From Pyrodictiaceae archaeon (GTDB lineage Archaea; Thermoproteota; Thermoprotei_A; Sulfolobales; Pyrodictiaceae), in NCBI GenBank assembly GCA_026986935.1, contig JALSNP010000001.1, forward strand, positions 1-21,829: 21,829 nucleotides of DNA, in the 5' to 3' direction. The translations under genes and the position numbers were made by a program. Shown here in pieces: positions 1 through 7,156 of the stretch; positions within the stretch are counted from its first letter, which is position 1, and each line of letters opens with the position of its first letter. The notes beneath the pieces were generated by a model. That model ran no database searches. It was given only the letters and a program-made list of their open reading frames with translations, and was not told the DNA's origin.

Positions 1-645
1 AAAGTAATAGTCGCTGAGAAGCACATTCTCCACTTCAAAGTAACGGTGAAGGGGAGGCAAGCGCATGCAAGCATGCCCCATATGGGCTTGAATGCTCACC
101 GCCTCGGAATGATGTTCAACCTCGAGCTCGACAAGCTGCTGCACGAGAGCCTCGCGGATTATGATCAGCTCTACGATCCTCCTGTATCTACTTGTGAGCC
201 AACGAGGAAAGAGGAGAACATCGGTAACCTAAACACTATACCAGGCACCGATGTCGTTTATTGGGATTGCCGAATACTCCCAAGACATAGCGTAGGAGAG
301 GTTATAGAGAAGATCAGGTCGCATGCATACTATTTTGGAACAAGGACTGGGGCGTGGGTAGAAATAGATATACTTGGGTTCGACGAGGCTGGAGAACCAA
401 CCGATACCAGTAATGCCTTCGTAAAAGGTTTTCTGAAAGCTATACAGGCCACAAGAGAGCTAAATCCCAAGCCAGTAGGCATAGGGGGAGGAACCGTGGC
501 TAGGTATTTGCGTAAGAATGGTTACCCAGCTATAGTATGGATGACGTGCGATGAGACAGCTCATCAGCCGAACGAGTACACTAGGTTGAGCTATATAGTA
601 GCCGATATAGAGACCGTGCTTTACTATTTGCTAAAGGTGGCTTAG
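1..645 (+). CDS. M20 family metallopeptidase, DapE/ArgE type (5'-truncated by window edge)
   Basis: The frame is open from base 1, so only the C-terminal part of about 214 residues is present. M20 enzymes are zinc-dependent amidohydrolases acting on N-acylated amino acids such as succinyl-diaminopimelate or acetyl-ornithine/lysine. The visible part begins in the lid/dimerisation domain, with the typical VKGRQAHASMP segment, where the His belongs to the substrate/dimer site. It continues through YWDCRILP and returns to the catalytic domain with GGGTVARYLRKNGYPAIVW and AHQPNEY; that last His is the usual C-terminal zinc ligand. The N-terminal zinc-binding half lies upstream of the window. Exact substrate cannot be told from this part; archaeal genomes often mis-name these proteins DapE. 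The family call is firm, the substrate is not. Confidence 0.9.
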   Translation, partial: KVIVAEKHILHFKVTVKGRQAHASMPHMGLNAHRLGMMFNLELDKLLHESLADYDQLYDPPVSTCEPTRKEENIGNLNTIPGTDVVYWDCRILPRHSVGEVIEKIRSHAYYFGTRTGAWVEIDILGFDEAGEPTDTSNAFVKGFLKAIQATRELNPKPVGIGGGTVARYLRKNGYPAIVWMTCDETAHQPNEYTRLSYIVADIETVLYYLLKVA

Positions 646-723
646 ACCAGTTGAATAAGATGCTATACTGCACTGCTAGACTGGGGCTGAACGAGGCACT
701 AGGAGTACTTGGTGGGGGTAGCC

Positions 724-1242
724 GTGGCTAGGCTGAGGCTGGGTCTCGAAAAATATTTTACAATTCCTTACACGGTGTTTGAGATACTAATGCAGATGAG
801 GGGGGCCATAGACCCGGATAGTGGTCAAATAGTATGCCATTTCCTTGACCTGGGGGTTGCCGCGCTAGATACTGAGACAGAGTCCATACCATTTATAGTG
901 ATAGATGGCTGTCTTCTTGCAACATTTGGTAAAAACAACGTAGAAGCTATACTTAGGAGCGAAAATGCTGTCGAGATAAACAGTATACGTGTAGACAAGG
1001 GTAAGATAGTCTTTGGGGACATCGAGATAGATAACTACTGGGGCCCAGTAGCGCTAGCCTTTGCCGCGGAGACAGGCTCTCCCGTAAAAATGTTTAAACT
1101 CCATGTAGAAGTAGATGATAAAAAAGCGCCAATAGCCGCTATACTCGTAGAGACGACAGATGCTGGCCCAATGCTAATACTTATACCAAGGAGCTGCGAG
1201 TACGTGGAAGAGGGGGAGCAGAAACCGCTCACACATCTATAG
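724..1242 (+). CDS. Hypothetical protein, unrecognised (about 172 aa)
   Basis: I do not recognise a family. The protein looks soluble and mixed alpha/beta, with alternating hydrophobic strands (IPFIVIDGCLLATFG, GPVALAFAAETG, IAAILVETTDAGPMLILIP) and an acidic C-terminal tail. There is no signal peptide, no obvious metal site and no nucleotide-binding loop. I place the start at GTG 724 because a GGTGGGGGT purine tract lies 4 bases upstream; TTG 709 or GTG 712, behind AGGAG, are alternatives adding up to five residues. It follows the M20 gene on the same strand after a gap of about 80 bases and ends 19 bases from the stop of the convergent dph5. Codon use looks like that of its neighbours, so it is probably a real lineage-specific gene. 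Confidence 0.7.
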   Translation: MARLRLGLEKYFTIPYTVFEILMQMRGAIDPDSGQIVCHFLDLGVAALDTETESIPFIVIDGCLLATFGKNNVEAILRSENAVEINSIRVDKGKIVFGDIEIDNYWGPVALAFAAETGSPVKMFKLHVEVDDKKAPIAAILVETTDAGPMLILIPRSCEYVEEGEQKPLTHL

Positions 1243-1261
1243 TAGGAGGAGCACAGTGCCT

Positions 1262-2050
1262 CTAGCACTCGGTACAATCACATAGCCTTCGCAGCGCCTC
1301 GGCTTCGAGAGGGTGAAGCCGGGGAGCAGTAACAATCAAGCTATGAGGCGGCGGCGGGAAATCCTCCTTGAGCAACGTTGTTGGTTTACCCGCTTTACAC
1401 TTTGAGCCCGGTAGCCCAGCCCGCGCAACACCGACAACAATACTGCTCGCTATCTTTAAATCACCGTTGACCTCCTTAGCGAGTTCTTTCTCGAGCTCGA
1501 GCAGTATTGTAATTGCCTCCTTAATTGTCATAGCTTTTTTCTCATCCAATCTCAGGTCAAGCAATAACAAGCTGTGAAGATTTCTACGCATATTATCCCA
1601 TATAGTCTCAATTACGCTAAAAGGCTTAAAGCCCTCGGGGTAGACTAGTGTAATAGGTCTACAGAACTTATAGAGCTGCAAACCAGTAGAGTCAATAACA
1701 GCCTGTATCCCAGAAACCCCGGGCACGATCTCAGCGCCAACACCTTTCTCGTAAGCCTCAAGAATGAGCGATATATGAGTTGTTGCAAACAAGGGGTCCC
1801 CGGGCACAAGCACGACCACGTCCATGTGACGCGCTTCTTCAATTATCTTTGTAGACTCGTTTTCCAGCATCCTCCTATCAGCATTAACTATCTCGGCTCC
1901 TGGAGCATACGCTCTAAGGTTTTCAGCATCCAGTCCAGGCGCTATACTAGTATACGTATCTACATATACTCTACTGGCTCGGCGCAAAATCTCTATAGCT
2001 CTTAGACTCAAGTACTCTATTGAAGGCCCGGCACCGACTAGGTAAAGCAT
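1262..2050 (-). CDS. dph5: Diphthine synthase (Dph5), SAM-dependent methyltransferase
   Basis: It methylates the modified histidine of translation elongation factor 2 during diphthamide synthesis, in the cytoplasm. It belongs to the tetrapyrrole-methylase-like fold: it opens with MLYLVGAGPSIEYLSLRAIE, followed by VYVDTYTS, the SAM-site loop VPGDPLFATTH and the GVSGIQA segment. Length, about 262 residues, fits archaeal Dph5. I chose the start at 2050 because homologues begin with MLYLVG and GGGGGTG lies 8 bases upstream. An in-frame ATG at 2071 has a better-spaced GAGGAG and would add seven residues (MPGGAVS). It is divergent from the hexulose-phosphate synthase and convergent with the gene ending at 1242; its stop codon lies in the loop of a 5-bp hairpin. 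Confidence 0.93.
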   Translation of the reverse strand: MLYLVGAGPSIEYLSLRAIEILRRASRVYVDTYTSIAPGLDAENLRAYAPGAEIVNADRRMLENESTKIIEEARHMDVVVLVPGDPLFATTHISLILEAYEKGVGAEIVPGVSGIQAVIDSTGLQLYKFCRPITLVYPEGFKPFSVIETIWDNMRRNLHSLLLLDLRLDEKKAMTIKEAITILLELEKELAKEVNGDLKIASSIVVGVARAGLPGSKCKAGKPTTLLKEDFPPPPHSLIVTAPRLHPLEAEALRRLCDCTEC

Positions 2051-2128
2051 CGACACTGCACCCCCGGGCATGTTACTCCTCTGAGAAAAATATAGAGAAG
2101 CCCCCCACAGGTCTTCCTGGAGGGAGCT

Positions 2129-2827
2129 ATGCAGCCCCCACTCATAGACTTCATTAATAGAGAGAAACCAGTGCTACAAGTAGCCCTAGACTACACCGAT
2201 ATAGAGAAAGCCTTACACCTAGCATCAATGCTCAGAAGAGAACTAGGCCATGAACACTGGGTGGCCGAGGCTGGTACACCATTAATAAAATCATTCGGCT
2301 CAATAAGCATAAAGCTGCTCAAAGCGAGCATAGACCCAGTACACGTAATAGCTGATACCAAGACAGCTGATACGGGAGCCCTCGAAGTAGGAATAGTAGC
2401 TGACGCGGGAGCTAGCGCAGCAACCGTGCTAGCTTGCACACTTGACGAAACAATAGAGACAGCCGCGAGAGAAGCACACAAAAAAGGACTAGCATTAATA
2501 GCTGACCTCATAGCAGTAAAGAACATCGAGCAACGAGCAGAGGAGCTCGAGACCCTAGGAGTAGATATCATTGAACTACACATCGGCATTGATGCACAAA
2601 GAGCGCTAGGCCTAACAGCCGGCGACATAGTAGAAGTTGTAAGAAGACTCTCTAAGAGACTTAAAGTATACATAGCCGTGGCGGGAGGAATAAATGCTGA
2701 GACCGCGCCCAAGCTAGCAGAAGCCGGGGCAGACATAATTATAGTGGGTGGAGCGATAACAAAAAGCAACGAGCCAGTAAAAACGGCTAGAGACATACTG
2801 AACTCCATAAGAAGCATAAGGCAATGA
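2129..2827 (+). CDS. hps: 3-hexulose-6-phosphate synthase (OMP decarboxylase superfamily)
   Basis: It catalyses the reversible aldol reaction between ribulose 5-phosphate and formaldehyde, giving hexulose 6-phosphate. In archaea lacking an oxidative pentose-phosphate pathway the reverse direction is thought to supply pentose phosphates. The 232-residue protein is a TIM barrel with the suprafamily D-x-K-x-x-D motif as D76-T-K78-T-A-D81, the early substrate segment LQVALDYTD, EAGTPLIKS, ELHIGIDAQ, and the C-terminal phosphate-binding AVAGGINAE and IIVGGAIT. These favour HPS over true orotidine-phosphate decarboxylase. GGAGGGA lies a few bases before ATG 2129, which supports the start. The partner isomerase (PHI), often fused or adjacent, is not in this window. 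The gene is divergent from dph5 with about 80 bases between starts. Confidence 0.88.
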   Translation: MQPPLIDFINREKPVLQVALDYTDIEKALHLASMLRRELGHEHWVAEAGTPLIKSFGSISIKLLKASIDPVHVIADTKTADTGALEVGIVADAGASAATVLACTLDETIETAAREAHKKGLALIADLIAVKNIEQRAEELETLGVDIIELHIGIDAQRALGLTAGDIVEVVRRLSKRLKVYIAVAGGINAETAPKLAEAGADIIIVGGAITKSNEPVKTARDILNSIRSIRQ

Positions 2828-2889
2828 GCTGGAAACGACAATAAAGACTTAACCCGGTAGCTACATGAAGTATTTTACTACAACGTGGA

Positions 2890-2905
2890 GCCCCTCCCGA
2901 GGGGC
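2890..2905 (+). other. 5-bp leader hairpin before the tRNA
   Basis: GCCCC (2890-2894) and GGGGC (2901-2905) can pair around a 6-base loop, immediately upstream of the tRNA 5' end at 2906. It could help expose the RNase P cleavage site or be incidental in a GC-rich leader. Confidence 0.35.
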
Positions 2906-2983
2906 GGGCCCGTCGTCTAGCCTGGTTAGGACGCCGCCCTGACACGGCGGAGGTCCGGGGTTCAAATCCCCGCGGGCCCACCA
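2906..2983 (+). tRNA. tRNA-Val, anticodon GAC, CCA encoded
   Basis: It folds as a complete cloverleaf without an intron. The acceptor stem GGGCCCG (2906-2912) pairs perfectly with CGGGCCC (2973-2979). The D arm is 2915-2932. The anticodon stem CCGCC/GGCGG encloses the loop CUGACAC with anticodon GAC at 2941-2943. The variable loop is 5 bases, and the T arm is CGGGG/CCCCG with loop UUCAAAU. A2980 is the discriminator and CCA is encoded at 2981-2983. It reads GUC and GUU valine codons. All stems are perfectly paired and very GC-rich, as expected in a hyperthermophile. A possible TATA-like AAGTATTTTA lies around 2868-2877. Confidence 0.97.
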
Positions 2984-3013
2984 ATCACCAAACTTATCTC
3001 AGATTTATTTATC

Positions 3014-3034
3014 AGCGCCAATAATTGAGGCGCT
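3014..3034 (+). repeat. Inverted repeat downstream of tRNA-Val
   Basis: AGCGCC (3014-3019) and GGCGCT (3029-3034) form a perfect 6-bp stem with a 9-base loop, 31 bases after the tRNA. It could be a transcript-end structure or an operator for the downstream pck gene. No long T run follows, so I do not call it a terminator. Confidence 0.4.
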
Positions 3035-3048
3035 ATAATTCATCTTTA

Positions 3049-3118
3049 TCCTACTAGTCCTTCTCTTAGTGTAAGTCTCTACGCCAAAATTCGTTAATAC
3101 CTTATTGTCCTACTAGTC
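3049..3118. repeat. Pair of 11-bp direct repeats upstream of pck
   Basis: TCCTACTAGTC occurs at 3049-3059 and again at 3108-3118, a 59-base period, in the 349-base gap between hps and the PEPCK gene. Each copy contains the palindrome ACTAGT. The placement 58-127 bases before the pck start fits a regulator-binding site, but no regulator is known from this window. Confidence 0.45.
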
Positions 3119-3175
3119 TCCTTGGGCAGTATACTGTAGCTCAATCTATTTAGAGGTTTTAGCGGGTGCTCGGTC

Positions 3176-5077
3176 TTGGCCAGGGAGAGGCTTGTAGGAG
3201 AGGACTACGACTATCTCAGTGTTCTTAAGAAGGCCTTGACGAGTGATATGTTTGAGAAGCTTCTTAGCATCAATGATCCTGAGCTTCATAGATGGATAGC
3301 GGATATAATTAGGGTTGCACAGCCCAGCTCTGTCTACTTAATTACTGGTACTAAGGAGGATTTCGATCACGTTCGCCAAGCAGCTCTAGAGAACCGTGAG
3401 GAGATTCAGAGCAAGTATCCAAAACACACAGTGCATTTTGATGGGCCACACGATATTGCTAGGGATCGTAAGAATACCAGAATACTATACCCTGGAGGCA
3501 GGGAGATTCCCTTCATAAATACGCTTGATAGGGAGACGGGGCTCAGGGAGATCAAGAGCATTCTTCCGGGGATGATGCGTGGCCGGGAAATGTATGTAGG
3601 TTTTTACTGCTTTGGTCCAAAGAACTCACCATTCACGATGCATGCTGTACAGGTAACTGATTCAGCTTACGTGGCGCATAACGAGAACCTTCTCTACCGT
3701 ATATGTTATGACGAGTTCGTAGAGAAGGCCCCTAATCTGCACTATGCACGCTTCCTCCACGCAACTGGTGAGAGAGATGAAAACGGCTGGGTAAAGAACA
3801 TAGATAAGAGAAGAATCTATATAGATTTAGTGGATTACACCGTGTACACCGTGAATACACAGTACGGCGGCAACACCATAGGGTTAAAGAAGCCCATGTT
3901 CCGACTATGCATATACAAGGGCAGCCTTGAAGGATGGCTCTGCGAGCACATGTTCATAGCAGGGGTTAGGGGCCCAGGAGACCGGGTAACATACTTCACC
4001 GGTGCATTCCCCGCAGGCTGCGGCAAAACCTCAACAACCTTTGCATCAGATACCGTTGTAGGCGACGACCTAGCCATCATAAAGCCCTATAACGGCGAAC
4101 CACGAGCCGTTAACCCAGAGAAAGGAATGTTCGGCATAATAGATGGCGTAAACCCACGAGACGATCCAGAGCTCTATAGTATACTCACCAACCCTAACTA
4201 CGAGATAATATTCTCTAATGTTCTCCTAACAAAGGATGGCGAGGTATGGTGGAACGGTAAAGAGGGGGAGCCACGACCCGGCATAAACTTTGCCGGGGAA
4301 TGGTGGCCGGGTAAAAAGGATAAAGAAGGAAACGAGATCCCACCATCCCATCCTAACGCGAGATTCACCATACAACTAGAATATCTCCCAAGACTAGACC
4401 CTAGATACAATGACCCCCACGGAGTGCCAGTTAAGGCAATGATATTCGGTGGACGCGACCCCGACACATGGGTTCCTGTCGAAGAGGCCTTCGACTGGAC
4501 ACACGGGGTTATAACAAAAGCTGCTGCACTCGAGTCTCAGAAGACAGCAGCAGTCCTAGGTAAGGCGGGGAGACTCGAATTCAACCCATTCGCTATACTA
4601 GACTTTCTACCAATATCTGTCGGCGCATTCATCAAACTCCATCTAGACTTCGCCGAAAAGGTCGACTACTTACCAAGAATATTTGGTGTAAACTACTTCC
4701 TCAAGGACGAGGAAGGAAACTACATAGCTGACAAGGTCGATAAAAAAGTATGGCTAAAGTGGATGGAGCTACGCGTACACAACGAGGTAGAAGCATTACA
4801 AACACCGACAGGCCTCATACCAATATACAGCGACCTTGTAGAGCTCTTTAAGAGGTACCTCGATAAGGAGTACACGGAGAATCGTTACGAAAAAGAATTC
4901 GCAACACGAGTACCACAGCACCTAGCTAAAATAGAGCGCATATGGAAAATCTATGAAGGGATACCAGATACGCCCAAAATACTATTCGATGTGCTAAGAG
5001 AGCAAAAGAGAAGGCTCAAAGAGGCACAAAGTAAGTGGGGCAACATAATCTCGCCATTCAAGTACGACAAAGCCTAG
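3176..5077 (+). CDS. pckG: Phosphoenolpyruvate carboxykinase, GTP type
   Basis: It interconverts oxaloacetate + GTP and phosphoenolpyruvate + GDP + CO2 in gluconeogenesis or anaplerosis, in the cytoplasm. At 633 residues it has the length of GTP-dependent enzymes rather than the ATP-type. The kinase-1 loop FPAGCGKTS lies near residues 278-286, with its reactive Cys, and is followed by the metal-binding GDDLAII. Further hallmarks are PEKGMFGIIDGVNP, FSNVLLTKDGEVWW, HPNARFT, FGGRDPDTWVPVEEAFDWTHG and NPFAILDFLPISVG. I accept TTG 3176 because GGTG lies 7 bases upstream and the next residues fit; no ATG is nearby. The gene stands alone, with paired repeats upstream and a hairpin-plus-T-tract terminator overlapping its stop codon. 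Confidence 0.96.
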   Translation: MARERLVGEDYDYLSVLKKALTSDMFEKLLSINDPELHRWIADIIRVAQPSSVYLITGTKEDFDHVRQAALENREEIQSKYPKHTVHFDGPHDIARDRKNTRILYPGGREIPFINTLDRETGLREIKSILPGMMRGREMYVGFYCFGPKNSPFTMHAVQVTDSAYVAHNENLLYRICYDEFVEKAPNLHYARFLHATGERDENGWVKNIDKRRIYIDLVDYTVYTVNTQYGGNTIGLKKPMFRLCIYKGSLEGWLCEHMFIAGVRGPGDRVTYFTGAFPAGCGKTSTTFASDTVVGDDLAIIKPYNGEPRAVNPEKGMFGIIDGVNPRDDPELYSILTNPNYEIIFSNVLLTKDGEVWWNGKEGEPRPGINFAGEWWPGKKDKEGNEIPPSHPNARFTIQLEYLPRLDPRYNDPHGVPVKAMIFGGRDPDTWVPVEEAFDWTHGVITKAAALESQKTAAVLGKAGRLEFNPFAILDFLPISVGAFIKLHLDFAEKVDYLPRIFGVNYFLKDEEGNYIADKVDKKVWLKWMELRVHNEVEALQTPTGLIPIYSDLVELFKRYLDKEYTENRYEKEFATRVPQHLAKIERIWKIYEGIPDTPKILFDVLREQKRRLKEAQSKWGNIISPFKYDKA

Positions 5078-5116
5078 GAAGCTAGGCTGACGAGCCTAGG
5101 CCACCATACAGTTTTT
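5071..5116 (+). terminator. Overlapping hairpins and T-tract at the end of pck
   Basis: CTAGGCT (5082-5088) pairs with AGCCTAG (5093-5099) around GACG, and TTTTT follows at 5112-5116. The same central arm can instead pair with AGCCTAG (5071-5077), which contains the pck stop codon TAG, around the loop GAAG. Two equal 7-bp hairpins are therefore mutually exclusive. The second arrangement, nearer the T-tract, would be the terminator-like form. Confidence 0.6.
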
Positions 5117-5560
5117 CTTCTCCAAAAGAGACCATTCAGTCGGGCTAGATCCTTATAAAGCACCATTAATAGTAAAATCTATAGGGCTCTTATTATGCTA
5201 GGCCGCTACAAGCGGATCTAGCGCCTATGCCGATGGGACGAAAATATTATCTTCATTGTGTTCAGAATAAGGCAGCTCATAGTACCCCTTAGTCCAGGGC
5301 CTCAACTCCATAACGATTCCACGTGCATGGCCTTCCCTAGAATATATAAGATAATATATTGTTTATTTAACACCATCACTGCATATTAAATCATATTAGA
5401 TTAATAAAACATAAAAATAGTTTCTAATCAAAGATATATTTATAGCTTCTTATTATTTATTTTATGAAAATAATATAATTCACAGTGTATAACGCTTTAC
5501 AAGAACATAACTACCTATATCATGATTAATTGCTTGTTTATTTCATTATCATATGGGTTA
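5117..5560. other. Gene-free, strongly AT-rich spacer
   Basis: There is no coding-like frame here. From about 5335 to 5560 the sequence is dominated by A and T, with many TATA-like strings, in contrast to the surrounding genes. I see no origin-recognition boxes, no tandem iterons and no tRNA. A TATA-like GTTTATTTC at about 5536-5544 is well placed to drive transcription of the GC-rich island that follows. Confidence 0.6.
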
Positions 5561-5651
5561 AGTGGCTCCGTGATGCGGGGCTCTACCCATCCCCTCCCCT
5601 TTATGGGGAGGGTCGTTAGCCGGGTCTCCGGGGTACCTCTTCACAGCCAGA
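5561..5651 (+). ncRNA. Candidate structured RNA in a GC-rich island
   Basis: Inside the AT-rich spacer is a GC-rich island that folds by eye into a closed, branched domain. TGGCT (5563-5567) plus GTGA (5570-5573), with a two-base CC bulge, pair with the continuous TCACAGCCA (5641-5649). Next inside, GGGG (5577-5580) pairs with CCTC (5636-5639) using one G-U, and TACCC (5584-5588) pairs with GGGTA (5631-5635). The interior holds a perfect 8-bp hairpin CCCTCCCC/GGGGAGGG (5592-5599, 5605-5612, loop TTTAT) and a small CCGG/CCGG hairpin (5620-5631) that shares G5631 with the enclosing stem. The G-U pair favours the + strand. Function is unknown: a novel stable RNA, an H/ACA-like RNA, or the end of an IS200/IS605-type element are all possible. 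Confidence 0.45.
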
Positions 5652-5686
5652 ATCCTTGGGGAAAACAATGCTCTCCGGTCTTATCT

Positions 5687-6400
5687 CTATTGTTTCTTCA
5701 ATATTATTCTAACATCGACGGCTAGGGCGCCCTTACCTTTCTCGTAGCTTAGGATTGGGTTAAGATCCATCTCGTTTATCTCCTTGTTTTCTCTCATAAT
5801 ACTCTGAACCGACATTATTATCCTTATTAGAGCGTCTATGTCTCTTGGGGCGATGTTTCTATATCCTCTGATTATCTTGTAGGCTTTTACTTCTCTAATC
5901 ATTTCTTCTGCGTCTTGCTCAGAGAATGGTACTACTCGGAAACTTACGTCTTTGAAAACTTCTATGAATATTCCTCCCAGCCCGAACATCACTGCTGGGC
6001 CGAATACTGGGTCGCGAATAGCTCCTACAACAACCTCTACTGCCCCCTTAGGAGCCATCTTCTGTACCAATACGCCTTCTATGCGCGCGCCTGGGACGTG
6101 TTTTTTAACGTTATTAATGATCTCTTCAAACCCTTTTCGAACTTCTTCAGGAGAAGATAATCCTACTATAACTCCTCCTACATCGCTTTTATGCACTATA
6201 TCCGGGCTTACTATCTTTAATACGACTGGGTAGCCGATTTTCTCGGCTATTTCTGCTGCTTCTTCAGCGTTTCTAGCTAAGCCATAGCCGGGGACTGGTA
6301 CTCCATAAGCTTCTACTAGCGCGAGTGCCTCGTGCTCAAGGAGTTTGGCCCGGTTTTCCTGTAGCGCTTTCTCTATGATTTCATGAGGATGGGGCAACAT
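5687..6400 (-). CDS. acdB: ADP-forming acetate-CoA ligase (acyl-CoA synthetase), beta subunit
   Basis: This is the ATP-grasp subunit of archaeal ACD, which converts acyl-CoA + ADP + Pi to acid + CoA + ATP in peptide and sugar fermentation. The 237 residues span an ATP-grasp_5 domain: LLEHEALALVEAYGVPVPGYG at the start, KIVSPDIVHKSDVGGV with the His (about residue 70) that takes part in phosphoryl transfer in studied homologues, and GVLVQKMAPKGAVEVVVGAIRDPVFGPAVMFGLGGIFIEV. It ends with the metal-binding EMDLNPIL. The ATG at 6400 is preceded by a near-perfect AGGAGGT five bases away. The alpha subunit, which carries the CoA and catalytic His domain, is not adjacent, as in Pyrococcus where the subunits are encoded separately. 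It may serve acetyl-, branched- or aryl-CoA forms. Confidence 0.92.
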   Translation of the reverse strand: MLPHPHEIIEKALQENRAKLLEHEALALVEAYGVPVPGYGLARNAEEAAEIAEKIGYPVVLKIVSPDIVHKSDVGGVIVGLSSPEEVRKGFEEIINNVKKHVPGARIEGVLVQKMAPKGAVEVVVGAIRDPVFGPAVMFGLGGIFIEVFKDVSFRVVPFSEQDAEEMIREVKAYKIIRGYRNIAPRDIDALIRIIMSVQSIMRENKEINEMDLNPILSYEKGKGALAVDVRIILKKQ

Positions 6401-6448
6401 AGCTTACCTCCTTCTACGTCTCACCGGTATCATTGGTACTAGGAGTAC

Positions 6449-6460
6449 TGAATTAATTTA
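6449..6460 (-). promoter_or_regulatory. Possible TATA box for acdB
   Basis: Read leftward, CCTAAATTAATT lies about 50-60 bases before the ATG at 6400, with a purine-poor spacer between. This would place initiation 20-30 bases before the ribosome binding site. It is an AT-rich candidate only. Confidence 0.35.
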
Positions 6461-6505
6461 GGTTTAGGCGCAGCATACTAGTATTTTAGCAAGTATGTAT
6501 AGCCC

Positions 6506-7156
6506 TTAGTCCTTGATATAGACTAATAGCTCTGCTGTCTTCACTATAGTGTAGACTAGGCCTAAGATACTGATTATAGCTAGAGCTAGGAGTGGTTCGC
6601 CTAGGAGACCTAGGATGAAGACCGTGAATAATCTTACATCTCTACTTGCTATCCCTGGCAGGCTCCCTATTAAGACGGGGTGTTTACCAGCTATTTTCTC
6701 CCCTATGCAGTGGACATAGGTGACTAAGAGATCGGCGCTTAGCCCTAGGAGTGACGCGCCTATCACAAGAGCTGGGCTGTACCCCTTAAGATAAGCGGCC
6801 ACGGTAAGTCCTGTTATTACGGCTATATCGGCTAATCGGTCAAGCATTGTGTCGAATAGGGCACCGCCTTTGCTTTGCCTATTGAGGGCCCGGGCTATCT
6901 CGCCATCAACTCCGTCGAGTATGGAGCCGAGCTGGACAAGTATAGCGCCAATCCACATAGGCCCTATGGCTAGTAATAACCCGCCTAGAGAGGTAACCAG
7001 GGCAGAGACAACGCTGACTGTGTCGGGGCTGGGCGGGTTTCTCATCGACACTAGCATAGAGGTTATGCGCGTCGATATTCTCCTATTTATGTATCGTGAC
7101 ACTATGCCATCCGTAGCCTTCCTCAAAGACTTAGCTGTGTAGCCAGTTGATGACAT
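6506..7156 (-). CDS. CDP-alcohol phosphatidyltransferase family membrane enzyme; probable di-myo-inositol-phosphate-phosphate synthase
   Basis: A 216-residue membrane protein with about five or six hydrophobic segments after a basic N-terminus. The family signature is complete: D81-x2-D84-G85-x2-A88-R89-x8-G98-x3-D102-x3-D106, which binds divalent metal and the CDP-alcohol. The gene start (ATG 7156, with GAGGTGAT just upstream) overlaps the end of the nucleotidyltransferase gene by 26 bases. In hyperthermophiles such as Archaeoglobus and Thermococcus the same two domains are fused as IPCT/DIPPS, making phospho-di-myo-inositol-phosphate from CDP-inositol and inositol 1-phosphate. From that order I infer the same role here in a split form. 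A lipid head-group transferase is the main alternative. Confidence 0.82.
   Translation of the reverse strand: MSSTGYTAKSLRKATDGIVSRYINRRISTRITSMLVSMRNPPSPDTVSVVSALVTSLGGLLLAIGPMWIGAILVQLGSILDGVDGEIARALNRQSKGGALFDTMLDRLADIAVITGLTVAAYLKGYSPALVIGASLLGLSADLLVTYVHCIGEKIAGKHPVLIGSLPGIASRDVRLFTVFILGLLGEPLLALAIISILGLVYTIVKTAELLVYIKD

Noticed and set aside
3835..4467. Open frames on the minus strand inside the PEP carboxykinase gene
   Set aside because: They are antisense shadows of a fully conserved enzyme, with no ribosome binding sites or family resemblance.
5335..5560. AT-rich block as a replication origin
   Set aside because: There are no ORB-like boxes, no iterons and no cdc6/orc1 gene nearby; AT richness alone is not enough.
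5522..5725. A 67-codon open frame across the GC-rich island
   Set aside because: Composition shifts abruptly inside it, the middle is explained by nested inverted repeats, it runs into the 3' end of acdB on the other strand, and there is no ribosome binding site.
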